From Hypomyces perniciosus (taxonomy: Eukaryota > Ascomycota > Sordariomycetes > Hypocreales > Hypocreaceae), in NCBI GenBank assembly GCA_008477525.1, contig SPDT01000004.1:1984001-2048000 (forward strand): a stretch of 64,000 bases of DNA. Reading direction: 5' to 3'. Below the pieces are notes generated by a model. That model worked only from the letters and a program-made list of their open reading frames with translations. It ran no database searches and had not been told where the DNA came from. Each line of letters opens with the position of its first letter. Position 1 is the stretch's first letter. A program made the position numbers and the translations under genes. Positions 45,828 through 57,911 of this stretch are shown here, piece by piece.

Positions 45828-47162
45828 CTACAGCTTCGCATTAAGGACTTCTTGCACAACTTCCAGCACCTTTCCATGAACCGCCGACGGCGCAGCAACA
45901 ACACCCTTGTTGTTCGCCAGTGTCCGTCCAATGCTAAAGTCCAGCCTCTTGCCATGAATATCCGTAACTTGGCCGCCCGACTCCCTCACAATGAGATCGC
46001 CAGCAGCATGATCCCAGATCTTCTCCTGGTACGTTGCGCTTGTGGGTAGACGCAGGTAAATATCTCCAGCACCACGGGCAATGGATCCGTATTTGGCTTG
46101 ACTGTCCATACGCACACTTGGTTCGGTGATACCCAGCTTCTGTGAAATAGCAGCCTGGTCTCCATGGGAGGAGTGCCCCGCCTCAACACTCTCGCAAAAG
46201 TTGGCCTTGGTGAGGTCATCAATGGCGCGCATAGAGATGGGCTTGCCCTCGGTCTCGAGGGCGCCATCAAGGGGTCTGCTAGTCGCTCCGTGGCCTTGAA
46301 CAGCGGAAAAGAGCACGCCGTGGCCCTCGTCGGTTTGGTTCTCGCCAATGCCGGCGGTTAGGCGGGCGGAGTCGTCAATGGGGAGGTTAGGGCATCCGAG
46401 GACGCCGACCTTGACGTCGCCGTCTACCATGAGGGCGAGACAGACGGCGTATTGACCACCGCGGAGAAAGCCCTTCGTGCCGTCGATAGGATCGATAGAC
46501 CAGATGCGGCCCTGAGAACCTCCCGGGCTGTTTCCCCGATCGATGAGCTCCAGCATGGTATCGACATCCTTGATGGGACCACCAAGAATCTCCTCAGCGG
46601 CAGGGTCCTCAAGTTTGATGTCCTTGACAAGGTCCCAGATTGTGTTTCTTAGGTTGGTATCCTCCTTGAGTTTTGCGGCCTCTTCCTCGGCGACAATGGC
46701 ATCCTGGGGAAAGTTGTGGCGCAAGGCGGCGATGATGAGGGCTTGGGCGCCGAAGTCGCCGATGGTGACGGGGGATTTGTCGTTCTTGTCGACGGTGCCT
46801 TTGGCTTTCTCGTGGAAGACTCGCTTAGTGAGGATGGAGGCGCGCTGAACGGCGAGTTGGGCGACTTGCAGCTCGTGGGAGTATGCCGAGAGACGCATGG
46901 TCGCGGTATTAGAAAAGGAGGAAGAGGAGAATAGACGAGCTGGACGGAGGTGTCCGGAGAGTTGGACGAGACGGAGGAGAAGAGAGGAAGAGTCGATGGC
47001 CGCCGTTTTGAGAGGAATCGTGACGTTCGTTAACGGGACAAAGAGGGAGAAGACGAGAAAGATGATAGGCAAGGCCAAGAAGAGGACGAGATGGAACTGG
47101 AGAGAAGACCGTGTTGGGGATTTATGTGGAGATGAATGCGGCCGCTTTGATGTCGACGACAT
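45828..47162 (-). CDS. met22: 3'(2'),5'-bisphosphate nucleotidase (Met22/Hal2)
   Basis: This enzyme removes the 3'-phosphate from PAP and PAPS in sulfate assimilation and is inhibited by lithium and sodium. The metal-binding signature of the lithium-sensitive phosphatase family is complete: AEEEA, DPIDGTKGF and WDHAAGDLIVRESGG. The frame is open for 444 residues without introns. The catalytic body starts at M89 (position 46898), MRLSAYSHELQVAQLAVQRA, and from there the length is 356, equal to the yeast enzyme (357). The 88-residue extension from the ATG at 47162 has a hydrophobic span (LVLFLALPIIFLVFSLFV) and an Arg/Ser-rich stretch like a targeting signal. Which ATG is used is open; the longer frame is reported here. 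The gene converges on uL6m and diverges from FMC1. Confidence 0.9.
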   Translation of the reverse strand: MSSTSKRPHSSPHKSPTRSSLQFHLVLFLALPIIFLVFSLFVPLTNVTIPLKTAAIDSSSLLLRLVQLSGHLRPARLFSSSSFSNTATMRLSAYSHELQVAQLAVQRASILTKRVFHEKAKGTVDKNDKSPVTIGDFGAQALIIAALRHNFPQDAIVAEEEAAKLKEDTNLRNTIWDLVKDIKLEDPAAEEILGGPIKDVDTMLELIDRGNSPGGSQGRIWSIDPIDGTKGFLRGGQYAVCLALMVDGDVKVGVLGCPNLPIDDSARLTAGIGENQTDEGHGVLFSAVQGHGATSRPLDGALETEGKPISMRAIDDLTKANFCESVEAGHSSHGDQAAISQKLGITEPSVRMDSQAKYGSIARGAGDIYLRLPTSATYQEKIWDHAAGDLIVRESGGQVTDIHGKRLDFSIGRTLANNKGVVAAPSAVHGKVLEVVQEVLNAKL

Positions 47163-47549
47163 GCAAGAAGCTCAAGTTATTAAAACAGTCTTCTTCTTCT
47201 CAGTCGAGGAGCTGTTTTGTTTATGAAAGAATGTCTTGGGGACCACACAAGAAGGTATTATCGGCAAATGATGATGGTATGAAGCTCGGAGAAATGAAGC
47301 ATATGAAAGATCCGGAGTACTACTATGTACAGCTCCCGATGGTCCGCTGGAAATCTGCTTTCTACCCCGCCATTGAGCGATGTCCCGCAGATGATGTAAC
47401 CCAAATCTTTAGTGTGGGTCCTTATCAGCTTATCAGCAATGGTCCGAAAACATCGCGACACAACCTCGGAAAATATCCATCACCTCAATCACCAAACCAT
47501 CATACTAACAAGCCTTTCCGCCACGCATTCTGCTCAATTCGCCTACGCC
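47163..47549. promoter_or_regulatory. Divergent promoter, nucleotidase / FMC1
   Basis: The head-to-head genes are separated by 387 bp (651 bp if the nucleotidase starts at 46898). No coding content is seen. A GGAGTAC motif occurs near 47311. Confidence 0.5.
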
Positions 47550-47888
47550 ATGGCCTCATCACCCGCTAACTTGCGATCGCTCTACCGATCTCTCATCCGC
47601 GAACTCCCCCCACGGCCTATCCTCGCCTCTCCCCGCTCCCAACTCCACGACCGCATCCGCTCCTCCTTCGCCTCTTCATCGCGAACACCACAAACGTCAA
47701 CATCTTCAGACACAGCCGCCCACTCCGCCCAGCAAGCCGTTAAATATCTGCGTGCGCAGCGCATGTACGCCACTCTCGTTGAGCGGTACAACCCCGGCAT
47801 GGACATGTCGCAGGAGGAGCGTATCCGTCTGACGGCCCGGAGAGTGGGCATGGATCTGCCCGAGGTGAACAAGAGTGGTGCTCGATAG
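47550..47888 (+). CDS. fmc1: ATP synthase assembly factor Fmc1
   Basis: An intronless gene of 112 residues. The N-terminal NLRSLYRSLIRELPPR is LYR-like, and the C-terminal RMYATLVERYNPGMDMSQEE followed by RIRLTARRVGMDLP matches the Fmc1 family end, which in yeast reads as a similar L-V-D/E-R-Y-N-P-G block. Fmc1 assists assembly of the mitochondrial F1 ATP synthase at elevated temperature, acting with Atp12 in the matrix. The Ser/Thr-rich middle (residues 40-65) is variable. ATG 47550 was chosen because LRSLYR follows directly; no better start lies upstream. Confidence 0.88.
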   Translation: MASSPANLRSLYRSLIRELPPRPILASPRSQLHDRIRSSFASSSRTPQTSTSSDTAAHSAQQAVKYLRAQRMYATLVERYNPGMDMSQEERIRLTARRVGMDLPEVNKSGAR

Positions 47889-48549
47889 CGCCTGCGAAGA
47901 GCTTTTCACTTGGAGATGTTTACTTGGAGGGAGGAAGCGAGGGCAAAAAAGGAGGAAGAGATATGAAGAGATGGATGCGGAATGTACCAACAAGCGATTT
48001 TCGAATTTACGGAGAAACCTTTCACTGAAGAGACGATAAACAAGACGCATTCTCCTGGTTGCGGTTGTCACGATTGCATCTGCACGCAAATATGGTCGAG
48101 ATTATGCGGACAATGAACAGAAGCCAATGATAGAATAGACGTCCGCCAGTAGACATGGCCATTACGGAGTGCACGGCGCTTCCTCACAGCGGGCTGGAAT
48201 CAAGGTGCTCTGGCATTGCACAAGTGCGAGGACAATTATGGAATTGGATACCATCATCACCTGTCAGGCAAGATGTACAGGTGATTGCAAACGCATAGTA
48301 TATCTTGTTTTATTCGGCCATTCCCTGACTATGTACTCCTTCTCAATATAGTATATGCAATGAAATATTCAAACGCTCAGGTTCCCGGTCAAATAGACCT
48401 GCTCAATCGGGTATCAACGCAGGCTACACCAAACGCTAGACAAATGCATGTCCATCCTATCTCTTCGCTCCATTCGCTAAATGCCATCTTCGTCAGTGTT
48501 GTCATTGTCATCATTATCGTTTTTTATGTGTCTTTCTTCTCCAGAGTGC
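47889..48549. other. Intergenic, convergent
   Basis: 3' flanks of FMC1 and of the minus-strand Pro-rich protein. No gene is seen. Confidence 0.55.
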
Positions 48550-51500
48550 CTAAGCCACCCCAACCCCATTGTCTTCCAACGTCTCGTCCCAGCCGCCGGT
48601 TTGCAGCAGCCACTCTCCGGTTCGTTCCTTGACGTTTCTCATGGATTCTCCTAGTGCGCTAGTCCATTGGTCCTGGACTACGCGAACCTTTTCCTTTAGG
48701 TCCTCCGTCAACTGCTGAATCTCCGTCTCTCGCATCCTCTTCGCTCGTTCCTCCCGGTCCGCGGAAGAAATAGGTGTACCGTCTGCTTCGGTCAACTGTG
48801 TTGCAAGCACGCGAGCCTTATTGTTCACTACGGCTTCCTTGACCTCATGAAGCAGACACAGCTGGTTCGTATGAGCTTCGATGAATTGATATGTACTCTT
48901 TTCGGCGTGGAGTAGTAGGGTATACAGGTACTGCAGCGGGTGGTCGCGATAAACCGGATTCTCCTCGTACTCAGACGCCGGAATCTGTATGCCAAATCCT
49001 TCCAGGTCCAGTGGAATATTGTCCAACAGATGGCAGAGTGGTGGCGCGATATCCCAAAACGCCGAGAGCTGCAGCTCGATACCACGCGCGACTGCCTCAT
49101 CCATTACGGCCCGGAACTCCCGAGCACGGTTGAGTACTTCGTTCGCAAATGCATACTCGCGCTTAGCCGCATCCTCCGCAAAGAAACCCTCGGCAGACTT
49201 GAGCTTCTCCGTATTGCCTGACAGCCGGTATGGTGTGAGCACCACCTCGCGGTACCGCGAGTTTCGGTCCGAGAGGAGATCATAGATTGCCCGGTGCAGA
49301 GACTCGCGTTGCTCAAAAATCCACTTTAGAAGCGTCAATTTTTCGAGGAGTTCCGGCTTGTCGTCGCCTTCCTCCTGAGGCATATCGGCGTCAATCTCGC
49401 CGTTGTCGAACAAGTGTCGTGCTAAGTTGTCAAAAAGAGCAGATGCACAAGAGATACGCTCTGTCAAGATGTCATTTAGTGGCACCACCACTTGATTCTG
49501 GAAATACTCGTACTCCGTCTTCTCCAGCTCCTTCTTTTTGTCCTTTTCCTGCTCATGAAAGTCAGACTCAATGGCACCGGCATCTGCATAGCTCAAGTTG
49601 CCCGAATTGATTTCCTTCAGCAAATTCGCCCTCAAGGCTTGTCGACGCTCCGATGACGCCTTTGGGAATTCTTCGCGTCGCTTAGAGCTGGCCAAGGCGA
49701 AGCTCTCTTTGGAGCTCTCAATCTCAGCTAGTTCACTCAATGCCCGCACAGAAGTGCGTATTGAAGCTAGCTCTGGGTGGCTATTATTCACAGCAGGGTG
49801 GTGTCTTGGGTAAGGTGGTGGCAGCGTGACAAGCCGTGAAACGTCTAGGAATCCTGGCATATTCGATGCAGGAGAAGCAGTGGACGCTACCGACGTGTTT
49901 GATGGCTGGGGAGTCCACACTACCTCTCCCTGGTCGTGCCAACCTGTCTTCTCTGGAGGATACTCTGACGATGAGCTTTGCTCGCCTGTGGATCCATGTA
50001 CGGTCAGGTGCTGCTGATCCGGTTCGGCCCATTGATCTTTGGGAACTCCCATATACTTGGATTCCCGTTTAGATCTCTCAAACCCTCCACGAGACGGGTC
50101 TCCTTGGGAGTCTGTCTCCCACCACCGGCTCGGTGGCCTTCCCCGTGAGCTACCGTTTTCGTAATTGTCGCTCACGCTCATGCTGAGTATAGGCGACAGT
50201 GAAGGCATATAGTTTGTGCCGCCCCAGTTGGCTGGAGGAAGTGGACTTGGAGACGGCGGGAGATTAGCTGACGCCGGAGCAGAGTTTGATAGACTATCAA
50301 CTCGTGGAAGTGAGCCGACGGAGCCCCTCTGGGAACGATTGGGGTCCGAGGATGCCGGGGTCCACGCTGCTTGGGAAGAGTTGGATTCTCGCCTTTCTTT
50401 AACCATTGGTTGGAAAAGATCCCGAGTCAGGTCGAAGATCTCGGAACCCATAGCACCGATGGCTGACGAGTATCTCTCCCTCCGGATTCTAGACTCTGCA
50501 ACAATGAAGTCTGCAAAAAGGCGTACTCGGTCCGCGTCTGTAGCGGCGGCTGACTCGCTCGCGGCAAAAGCCTGGAACCTCTCAATGGTTCCCGCTGCAA
50601 ACTCGTCGGCACTCTGGCTCACAACAATTTCATGCGACGGGGGTGTAATTCCAGATGTTGACAGACGAGAGGAGCTAGCAGGTAGCGAACTGGATGCAGA
50701 CCTGGTTTGGGGCGGCGGAGTTGGGAGGGATTTTGGCACAGTTGTCTGGGAACCGCTCGGCTGACGGATAGCTTTGGCAGGTGATGGCGAGAACGGCGGC
50801 GTTGCTGCATCCCGTTGTAGCAGTCTGGCGGAATCGGGGGCCCGTGGAGTTGAGTTACGGGAGTCATAATATCCGGAAGAATCCCCTGTCCGTGGGAGGT
50901 CCATCGAAACTCTTCCATCACTAAGAGGTGTGTGTTTTGAAACTGCAAGCTTGCCCGCCAGCCCGTCAGCATTGGAAGGAACGAAAATGTCTGCAATGGG
51001 CCGTGGTTGTTGCACCGTCGCATCAATTGATCTGCTCGGCTCATGTCGAGTCCGGCTTTCTGTTCTGCGCTGAATGATTGTCTTGTCATGCCGCACAGCT
51101 TTGGCTCTGTTCAACCCACCACTCGCGCTCCCTGATGACCCCAGCGGTGGCTCGATAGGTTGACTGGGGTTGGTTGCAGCTGCCGTGTCGATGGTCAAGC
51201 CAGACGCCCTTCCTCTGGCTGATTGAGGGGGTTGGGCAAGCTGGACGGGTTGAACGGGTTGGCTAAGCTGAACGGGCCGAACCTCGCTGTCTACCCAGTC
51301 GGCTGGCGTTGGAGGAACAGGCCCCAGCGATGACACACCTGTGGGAGGAGGTCTGCGTGTGGGTGGGGAAATGATAGGAACGGTTGATCGATCCATACTG
51401 TGTACGCTCTGTGATCTTGATGTCGAGGGAGGCGGTCCGGGTGGGGGCGGTGGAAGTGGCATACCGGGACCCCATCTGGTCTGAGAGGTCGAGCGTGAGC

Positions 51501-52526
51501 GAGCGGAAGTTGGTGTGTCGAGTGCGCCGGTCGATGCAGCTCTGCGAGATGCTGGAGGCACGCTTTGTAGGTTGGGCGAGGATGCGGATACTACTCGTTC
51601 TGGCTCCGGCGCACGCACTGCAAATGGTCCAACGCCCCGTATCGACGTAGGTATGGGATGGGTCGGTTCCGGTGAACTTGACAGGTCATGATCCCTCCGC
51701 CTGCCCAGGGACGCAAGTCCGAATAGACGCTCACGAGAGCTTCCTCTCCCACTAATGCCTGGAGGCGGAGGGAACGAGCGAGGGGCAGGTGGCTCTGGAG
51801 AGGGACGGTGGCCGGTCATTGTGTTGAATCGAGACGGAGGCGTTGAGAGCTGGACATGCCCGTAGTCGAAAACGGCACTGGCAGGACGAGGTTGTTGGCT
51901 CCTCGGAGGACTGTATGGAGGAGGGGGGGGAGCTGTGGTAGCCATGGGTGCTTGGGGATTTTATCAGCTTTTGTTGCTCTTGTGATCTAAGTATAGAATG
52001 TCTTTCCTACCTTGAGCCTCACCGGCGAACTGAGGAGGACGTTCCGGAACAGGTGCGGGGACAGACGGCGAGACCCATTCCTGTGGATTATATGGCTGGA
52101 TAGCACTGCCAGGAGTGTGTACCGACTGGACATGGGATGAGGCCATGGACACAGCGGATATGGGCGTGTTGAACTGGTTGCTGTAGCCCGCCAGGGAAGA
52201 TGTGGTGAGTGGGTTAAGACCATGGCGAAGACGCGTGGGATCACGGGGAGAAGACATGTTGGCTCGGGCTCCCGTTGCGGCACAGGCCGCGGGCAAGAGG
52301 TGGCCGCTTTGTTGCTGACCTGACTGCTGACGGAGACCGGGAGAAGCTGGAGAGGCCCTTGAGCGTTGCAACTCGACTCGGGAGCAAAGCTCAGAAGTCG
52401 ATGTGAAGCGATGAGGCCAGGGTCTGGAGCCAGAGCTATCGCCGAACGGAACGGCGCCAAACCTCAGCAGGTCAAGCGGAGCGGCAGCAGGCTAGTATTC
52501 GACCGAGTGTCCAGTTACCTATCCAT
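48550..52526 (-). CDS. 1277-aa Pro-rich protein with helical C-terminal third
   Basis: Not a family I can name. Three minus-strand exons (52526-52519, 52435-52011, 51950-48550) join in frame to 1277 residues. The 60-nt second intron is strongly supported. The 8-nt first exon is inference, and an internal ATG in exon 2 could be used instead. Residues 1-800 or so are Pro/Ser-rich with poly-Pro stretches (APPPPPYSPP, MPLPPPPPGPPP) that could bind SH3, WW or profilin-type partners. A short helical island (FAAGTIERFQAFAASESAAA, IVAESRIRRERYSSAIGAM) sits mid-protein. The last 400 residues are predominantly alpha-helical and charged, with coiled-coil-like EQEKDKKKELEKTEYEYF and ILTERISCASALFDNLARHL. 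A cytoskeletal or membrane-trafficking adaptor is plausible but unproven. Confidence 0.75.
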
Positions 52527-55143
52527 CGATCCACTGAAGTATTGACCGGGCGGACGAAACCCGGCGGTTTTTGCGCTGAGATTATTGGTGAGGGATGAGG
52601 AGGGGAAACTTCAGGGAAGAGGCTGGCTCGCTCGCAGCAAGTCAGGGCAAGGCAAGGGCGGCAGCCAACCGAGAGGTACTAGGCAGATGGAGCGCATAAG
52701 GCACACGGAGTTTGTAGCACTACGGAGTACCGCATGCAGAAAGAACATGTCGGCAGGAAGTAGTAGCAGTAGTAGTGGCATTGAATGGAGGGGATTGGCA
52801 GACACACTTGCGACTTGGTGATGGCGAGATCTGCTTGGTTGAAACCCTGGGGTCTTGGGCCCACGACCCCTTGTCTGGCCTGCGCCCGCTTTGACACTAG
52901 ACTATCCTGAGACAGAGCCGTCAGGCGAGATTTTGCCAAGTGATTTTGATGGTGCCTGTGCGTTTCAATGGGTCAGTCAGGATGAGAGGTGAAGTCCACG
53001 GTGTGGTGAGAGGGGATTGCAGGCAGCTTCTTTTTCCCAGAATTACCAGACGCATGTGTTGCAGCATGTCCATTATTAGGTACATGAGCGGCGGCCAGGG
53101 TGCATGTTGGTTGCAGGTTGTACTACGGAGAACCAAGTATGTAGGTAGTGTACTCCTTCCTAGGTACCTACCTCCACAATGATGGGCTGGTTTTACACCA
53201 CGGCAGTCGCCACAATTGATCAAGTTTAGGTTTAGTTATCAAGGGCACTAAAGGTACTCAATGATTACATATCTAGATACCCATGAAAACGAGCATTCAT
53301 ACAGAGACATGGAGAATTGGCGTCTATTATTCATCCAGGTGCTTTGATGCTTGTCTCCCGTCGATCATGGACATCGATCTATTCTTAGTTTGTGGGTAAA
53401 ATCCAGGGTCCTTGATTGGTTGCTAAATTAAGAACGCAATTGTTGCATGTGGCTGCCGGCGCTTAGTAGCGTCATTTCCAGCCAACCCCAGAATGCAGTT
53501 CTCGTCAATGGTACTGGTATTGTCCTTGAGAGGACTCTTTTACAATAATCTTTATGGTATTTATAGCTAGTACTAACAAGTATCCTTCTATACTGGCAGA
53601 GGCATATTGGCAGCACTAGAAGATGGAGGGACGGCCCGTGTTCAATGGCAGCCGATCCGGTGAGCACTAAATGCTCAGCATTCAAGAGAAAAGTCACTGT
53701 GCACTAGCAAATCAAGTGCTCCTTGAAAGAGAGCCCCTGACATAAAGATCGAATGATCAATCCGCCAAGCATTCTCCTCAGCCAATCCAGTTTACCCCTC
53801 GGTCTGCGTTTCCCGAGCCTCTCGCCCCTGTTCTATTTTTGGTCGAGAATGGAAGAAAATGACCGACAATGTGCGCATTCTTATCTCCGCAAACCTCTAA
53901 GCACGGAATACTCTACATTTATCCTGGAGGCAACATATCGAAGCATCCATGTTTTGTCGTGTTGGTTGTTATAGTAGCCTTGATTCTAACAAGGTTTGGT
54001 GGCTAACATGGTCTTGATATACAACACAGATGTGTCACATAGGTAGGGTAAATACCGTGGTTGTCAATGTTCACGGAGTACTAAAACATAACCACCTAGG
54101 TATTATTAGCATACAAAGTGGGAACATTGGGCAAGCGGTTTAAATCGGAGCAATGCCATGATTGTCGAATATCAGAAAGCCATGGATCTTTTGCTCTGGG
54201 GCTAACATAACCCCCTCTTCACAAGCTGTACTCTCTAGCACATTTTGAGTCAGTCCTCCTCCTGATAGCGCGAACTCAAATCAAATGCTGAGATCCGGTG
54301 ATGCGAATTGCACAACCGACATATATCGTTCGAAGAACTCCGAAAATGAATGATATTGCCGGGTTGGAGCCGTGGTCATTAGCATGTGGCCATTATCAAT
54401 CCTTGTCGAAAGATAAGAGAGAGAAAAAAATCAATATGAAGTCAAATCTCCGAGTCTCGATGACTAATGGAATCCATACCGGGGGCCGGAAAAATTATTC
54501 ATGCACGATGGCCCCTGCTGGTTGCAAGCATAAAAGGAAGATTTTTTTCTTCCTCTCTCCCAGTGTCGACCAAAATCGTTGACAATGTGAGCAACGACAA
54601 AGACGCAATGTCTTGCCCAAACACCACCATCATATGCAGAAGGAGAGAGGGCTGATGCACGCAAAGCTGAGAGGCTGCGTTTGCAGGCATCCAATGAGAA
54701 AATGGCCCCGCTTTTGTTCTTGGTGGGGACACAAGGCTCTTGAAATTCTAGAGGGTTCTGAAGGTCTCCAACCTCAACCTCAACCTCAACCTCGGGCAGC
54801 CTGGCAGCCAACTTCTCTCTCCTTTCCTGCTTCAGACCAAGACTCGACCCCCACGGCTCAGCATCCTTGATAGCAATACGGTATGTCACTCCAATCACGA
54901 ATTTTCCTTTCTCGCGTCGCAGCGTATCATGATGAGATACCAGCTGGCACCAGTCATAGAGTGATTTGTACTCCCTTCATTGATGACCAACTATGCTGTG
55001 GTCCAAGACCACTTCTGACCCTTTCGCTGCGAAACCGAGCTTTGCGTTGTTCTGCCAGTGCCATTTTTTTCATCATGGCTAACCATTGAGTAGCAGGACC
55101 CGCCACTGCTTCAACGTTCGGTAGCTTCAACCCTTCATCCATC
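52527..55143. other. 2.6 kb intergenic stretch
   Basis: Divergent region between the Pro-rich protein and AHA1. It contains TACGGAGTAC-type motifs near 52720, 53124 and 54073 and a CAACCT hexamer run at about 54771-54796. No gene is supported on either strand. Confidence 0.5.
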
Positions 55144-56239
55144 ATGGTTCTCCACAACCCCAACAATTGGCATTGGGTCAACAAGGACGCGTCTGCCTGG
55201 GCGAAAGAATGGTTTCAGGACAACCTGAGCAAGATCGAGGCTGAAAATGGAGATGTCAAAGCCAAGATTACCAAAGTTCAGAGCATGTCTGGTGACGTTG
55301 ACGTCAGCCAACGGAAGGGCAAGGTTATTACTATCTTCGATGTCAAGTTGGTTCTGGAATACTCTGGGTCAACTGCAGATGTCGAGGAGGTCTCAGGGAA
55401 CATCACCATCCCGGAAGTCGCCCACGATACTGAAGAAGATGAGTACGTGGTATGTTAAGCCTCCTCATGTCTCTACCCGAACATCACTTATCATGTCTTG
55501 CTGACGCTTTTTGACAGTTTGAAGTAGACATTTTCTCTGAGTCGAAAGAGAAGCAGCCTGTCAAGGACCTTGTGCGGTCAAAGCTTGTGCCCCAGCTTCG
55601 AAAAGAATTCCAGAAGCTTGCTGGAGCCCTGATCACTGAGCACGGAAAGGACATTCAGCATGCTGCTGGCTCCAATCCTTCCAGTGGCTTTTCGACTCCA
55701 AAAGTTCACCTCCAGGCAAAGCCGGTTGCGGAAACCGCTCCCTCCAAGACAACCAACTCTGGTAGCAACATCAACACAACAACAGTCACTGACAACCAAG
55801 AGTTCCGAACTACGGCTGAGGAGATGTTCGAGACTTTCGTTGACCCTCAACGACTGGCTGCCTTCACTCGCGCGCCACCAAAGGTCTTTGAGGGGGCGAA
55901 GAAGGGTGGCAAGTTCGAGCTCTTTGACGGCAACGTCTCTGGCGAATATTTGGAGCTGGAAAGGCCCAAGAAGATTGTCCAGAGTTGGCGGTTGAACCAG
56001 TGGCCCGCTGGTCACTACTCGAAGCTCAACATTGAGTTCGACCAAAATGATGTGGATCACGTCACCGTCATGCGCGTCACTTGGGATGGTGTCCCAGTGG
56101 GCCAAGAGGATGTCACGAAGCGGAACTGGCTCGAGTATTACGTTCGGAGCATTAAGCAGACATTTGGGTAAGTAACGAGTCAGTCCAGTCCATTGATAAA
56201 CGCTGACCATGATGGAACAGATTCGGTACCATTCTATAA
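55144..56239 (+). CDS. aha1: Aha1, activator of Hsp90 ATPase
   Basis: Three exons (55144-55449, 55518-56167, 56221-56239) give 324 residues. Aha1 binds the middle domain of Hsp90 and stimulates its ATPase cycle in the cytosol. The N-terminal domain starts with the family motif NPNNWHWVNKDASAWAKEW and continues to LVPQLRKEFQKLAGALI. A low-complexity linker (about residues 170-205) leads to the C-terminal AHSA1 (START-like) domain: FRTTAEEMFETFVDPQRLAA, KGGKFELFDGNVSGEYLEL, IVQSWRLNQWPAGHYS and ending QTFGFGTIL. A 19-nt last exon is needed to supply the conserved end, and its splice sites are good. The conserved NxNNWHW motif needed for full Hsp90 stimulation is intact. Confidence 0.96.
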
Positions 56240-56528
56240 TCAACAACTGTGATAGAATATAGATTGGCTTAATTAATACGCTCTAGATGAGGGTAGTGAC
56301 ACGGGGTCGATGTCGCTGCCACTGGTGGTGGATGGTCACGGTTGTTAGTCTTGGTAGGTCTACGCAAGACCTAGACGCGTTCAGATACGATGAAATGAGT
56401 GATGAAGTGTAGACGTAAGAAAGAATATTTCCAAGATGCCTCTTTACCAATGGGACAATACCGCGACCGGACGCGTTGACCTATTGAATCTTTAGTCTAT
56501 GTGATTCATAAATGCTCAACTTTGTGTA

Positions 56529-57911
56529 CTATAGAGGATGGTTTGAGTTCCTTTTTTTCTTCAGCCGTCGACGTTCAACAGGGGGTTCATCCTTCTGAGC
56601 ACCAAACCTGTAATTTGGTATAAAGATGTCACCTAGATTATGCCGAAATCCCACATCATAGAGGTTCTCTACCTCTTTCAACCTCCAAACATGCTCCCAT
56701 TCGCCTTGTCCTGGCATCTGCTCATCCTGCGTCGGCGGCTGGGTATCGTCGGTCGCCACCATGATATACTCCGGCTCAACAGGCCATCTGAAGCACAAGG
56801 GCTCAGTTCTCATGTTTCTGCGCCTGTTGGGGGGCAGGGGGCGGCGGAAAGCATAGCCATCGGTCATGTCCTCTCTGTAGTCGGTCCATTTCATGGATTC
56901 GTTGGTTGTAGTGCCGCAGTAGACGAGGAAGAAGCTGTAGAGGGTGAGGCCCCAGACAAGGGGGGTGGTGAGAAGGGCGAGGAGGGTTGTGGCGCCCATG
57001 CGGATGTTTCCGTGAAGACCCCAGCCCCAGATAACGAGGTATCTGTTGATGTCCATATCATTGGGACGCCAGATGGACCAGGTTGGATAGTGTTGCTTTA
57101 TCTTTGTTGTGAGGAGGGATAGGCCGAGGAGGCCGCCATAAGTTACTAGGATGGAGGTCGAGACGAGTAGGAGGAGGAACCAATGATGGTTGCCGTAGCC
57201 GACACAAGAGTTGATGAAGACGCAGTGGTGGTCTGCTTTGGCGATGCAGCGTTTGCAGATGTCACAGTGCTTGGAGCGTGCGGGCTTGAGGAAGCGACAT
57301 GTACGGCACTTGTTGCCCGGGTGGAAGAGGGCGTGATCATAGGGGTAGAGGGACATGTGGTAGGCGTGGTTTTCGGTGGTAATGTAGCCCGGGTCGGCGG
57401 CGCAGGAGAGGTAGAGGAAGAGATAGGGCATGAAGATGGTTATGATGGCGGTGATCTTGGTGAGCCAGCTGATTTGAGGCCAGACTTGGGGGATGTACAT
57501 GTATTCGGAGACTGTCATGATCAAGAGAAAGAAGATCTATATGTGTATGTTAATAGGGATGTGAAGGATAGTGTTTTCGATCTTAGATGGAAGTCTACAT
57601 ACCACTATTGTCGGATGGCGATCATGCATGATGCGATTATAGAACCACGACAGCGACCGCGTCACCTTGCCAGATGTGAATCTCTGGTCTATGCGTGTGA
57701 CGATATCGGGAATATGAATCCATATTAGCCTATACAAGCTGGCGATTGGAGTGTTTCTATAGCATATCAGATCAACATGAAGATTCCTGATCCAGATCCA
57801 GATCCCAAAAGCAAAAACTCACCTTAGTGCAGGAAGCCTCCCGAAAAACGTCACAAAGACCATGAATGAGATGGCCAGAATTAGAAGCACTATTTTCCCG
57901 AGTGTATCCAT
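56529..57911 (-). CDS. swf1: Palmitoyltransferase Swf1 (DHHC type)
   Basis: Three minus-strand exons (57911-57823, 57756-57603, 57536-56529) give 416 residues. DHHC enzymes attach palmitate to cysteines; Swf1 in yeast modifies SNARE proteins at the ER. The first exon encodes an N-terminal membrane anchor (IVLLILAISFMVFVTFFGRL). Further spans are ITAIITIFMPYLFLYL, WFLLLLVSTSILVTYGGLLG and LLALLTTPLVWGLTLYSFFL. The cysteine-rich core is complete: CRTCRFLKPARSKHCDICKR followed by CIAKADHHCVFINSCVGYGN with the catalytic DHHC, then the TTNE motif. An N-terminal span before the core plus the PYD segment (SLYPYDHALFHPG) points to Swf1 rather than Pfa enzymes. An ATG six codons upstream is an alternative start. 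The gene is tail to tail with AHA1 and head to head with RAP1. Confidence 0.92.

Noticed and set aside
54464..54898. 144-codon minus-strand frame with VEVEVEV
   Set aside because: The repeat comes from a CAACCT hexamer tract; there is no recognisable domain.
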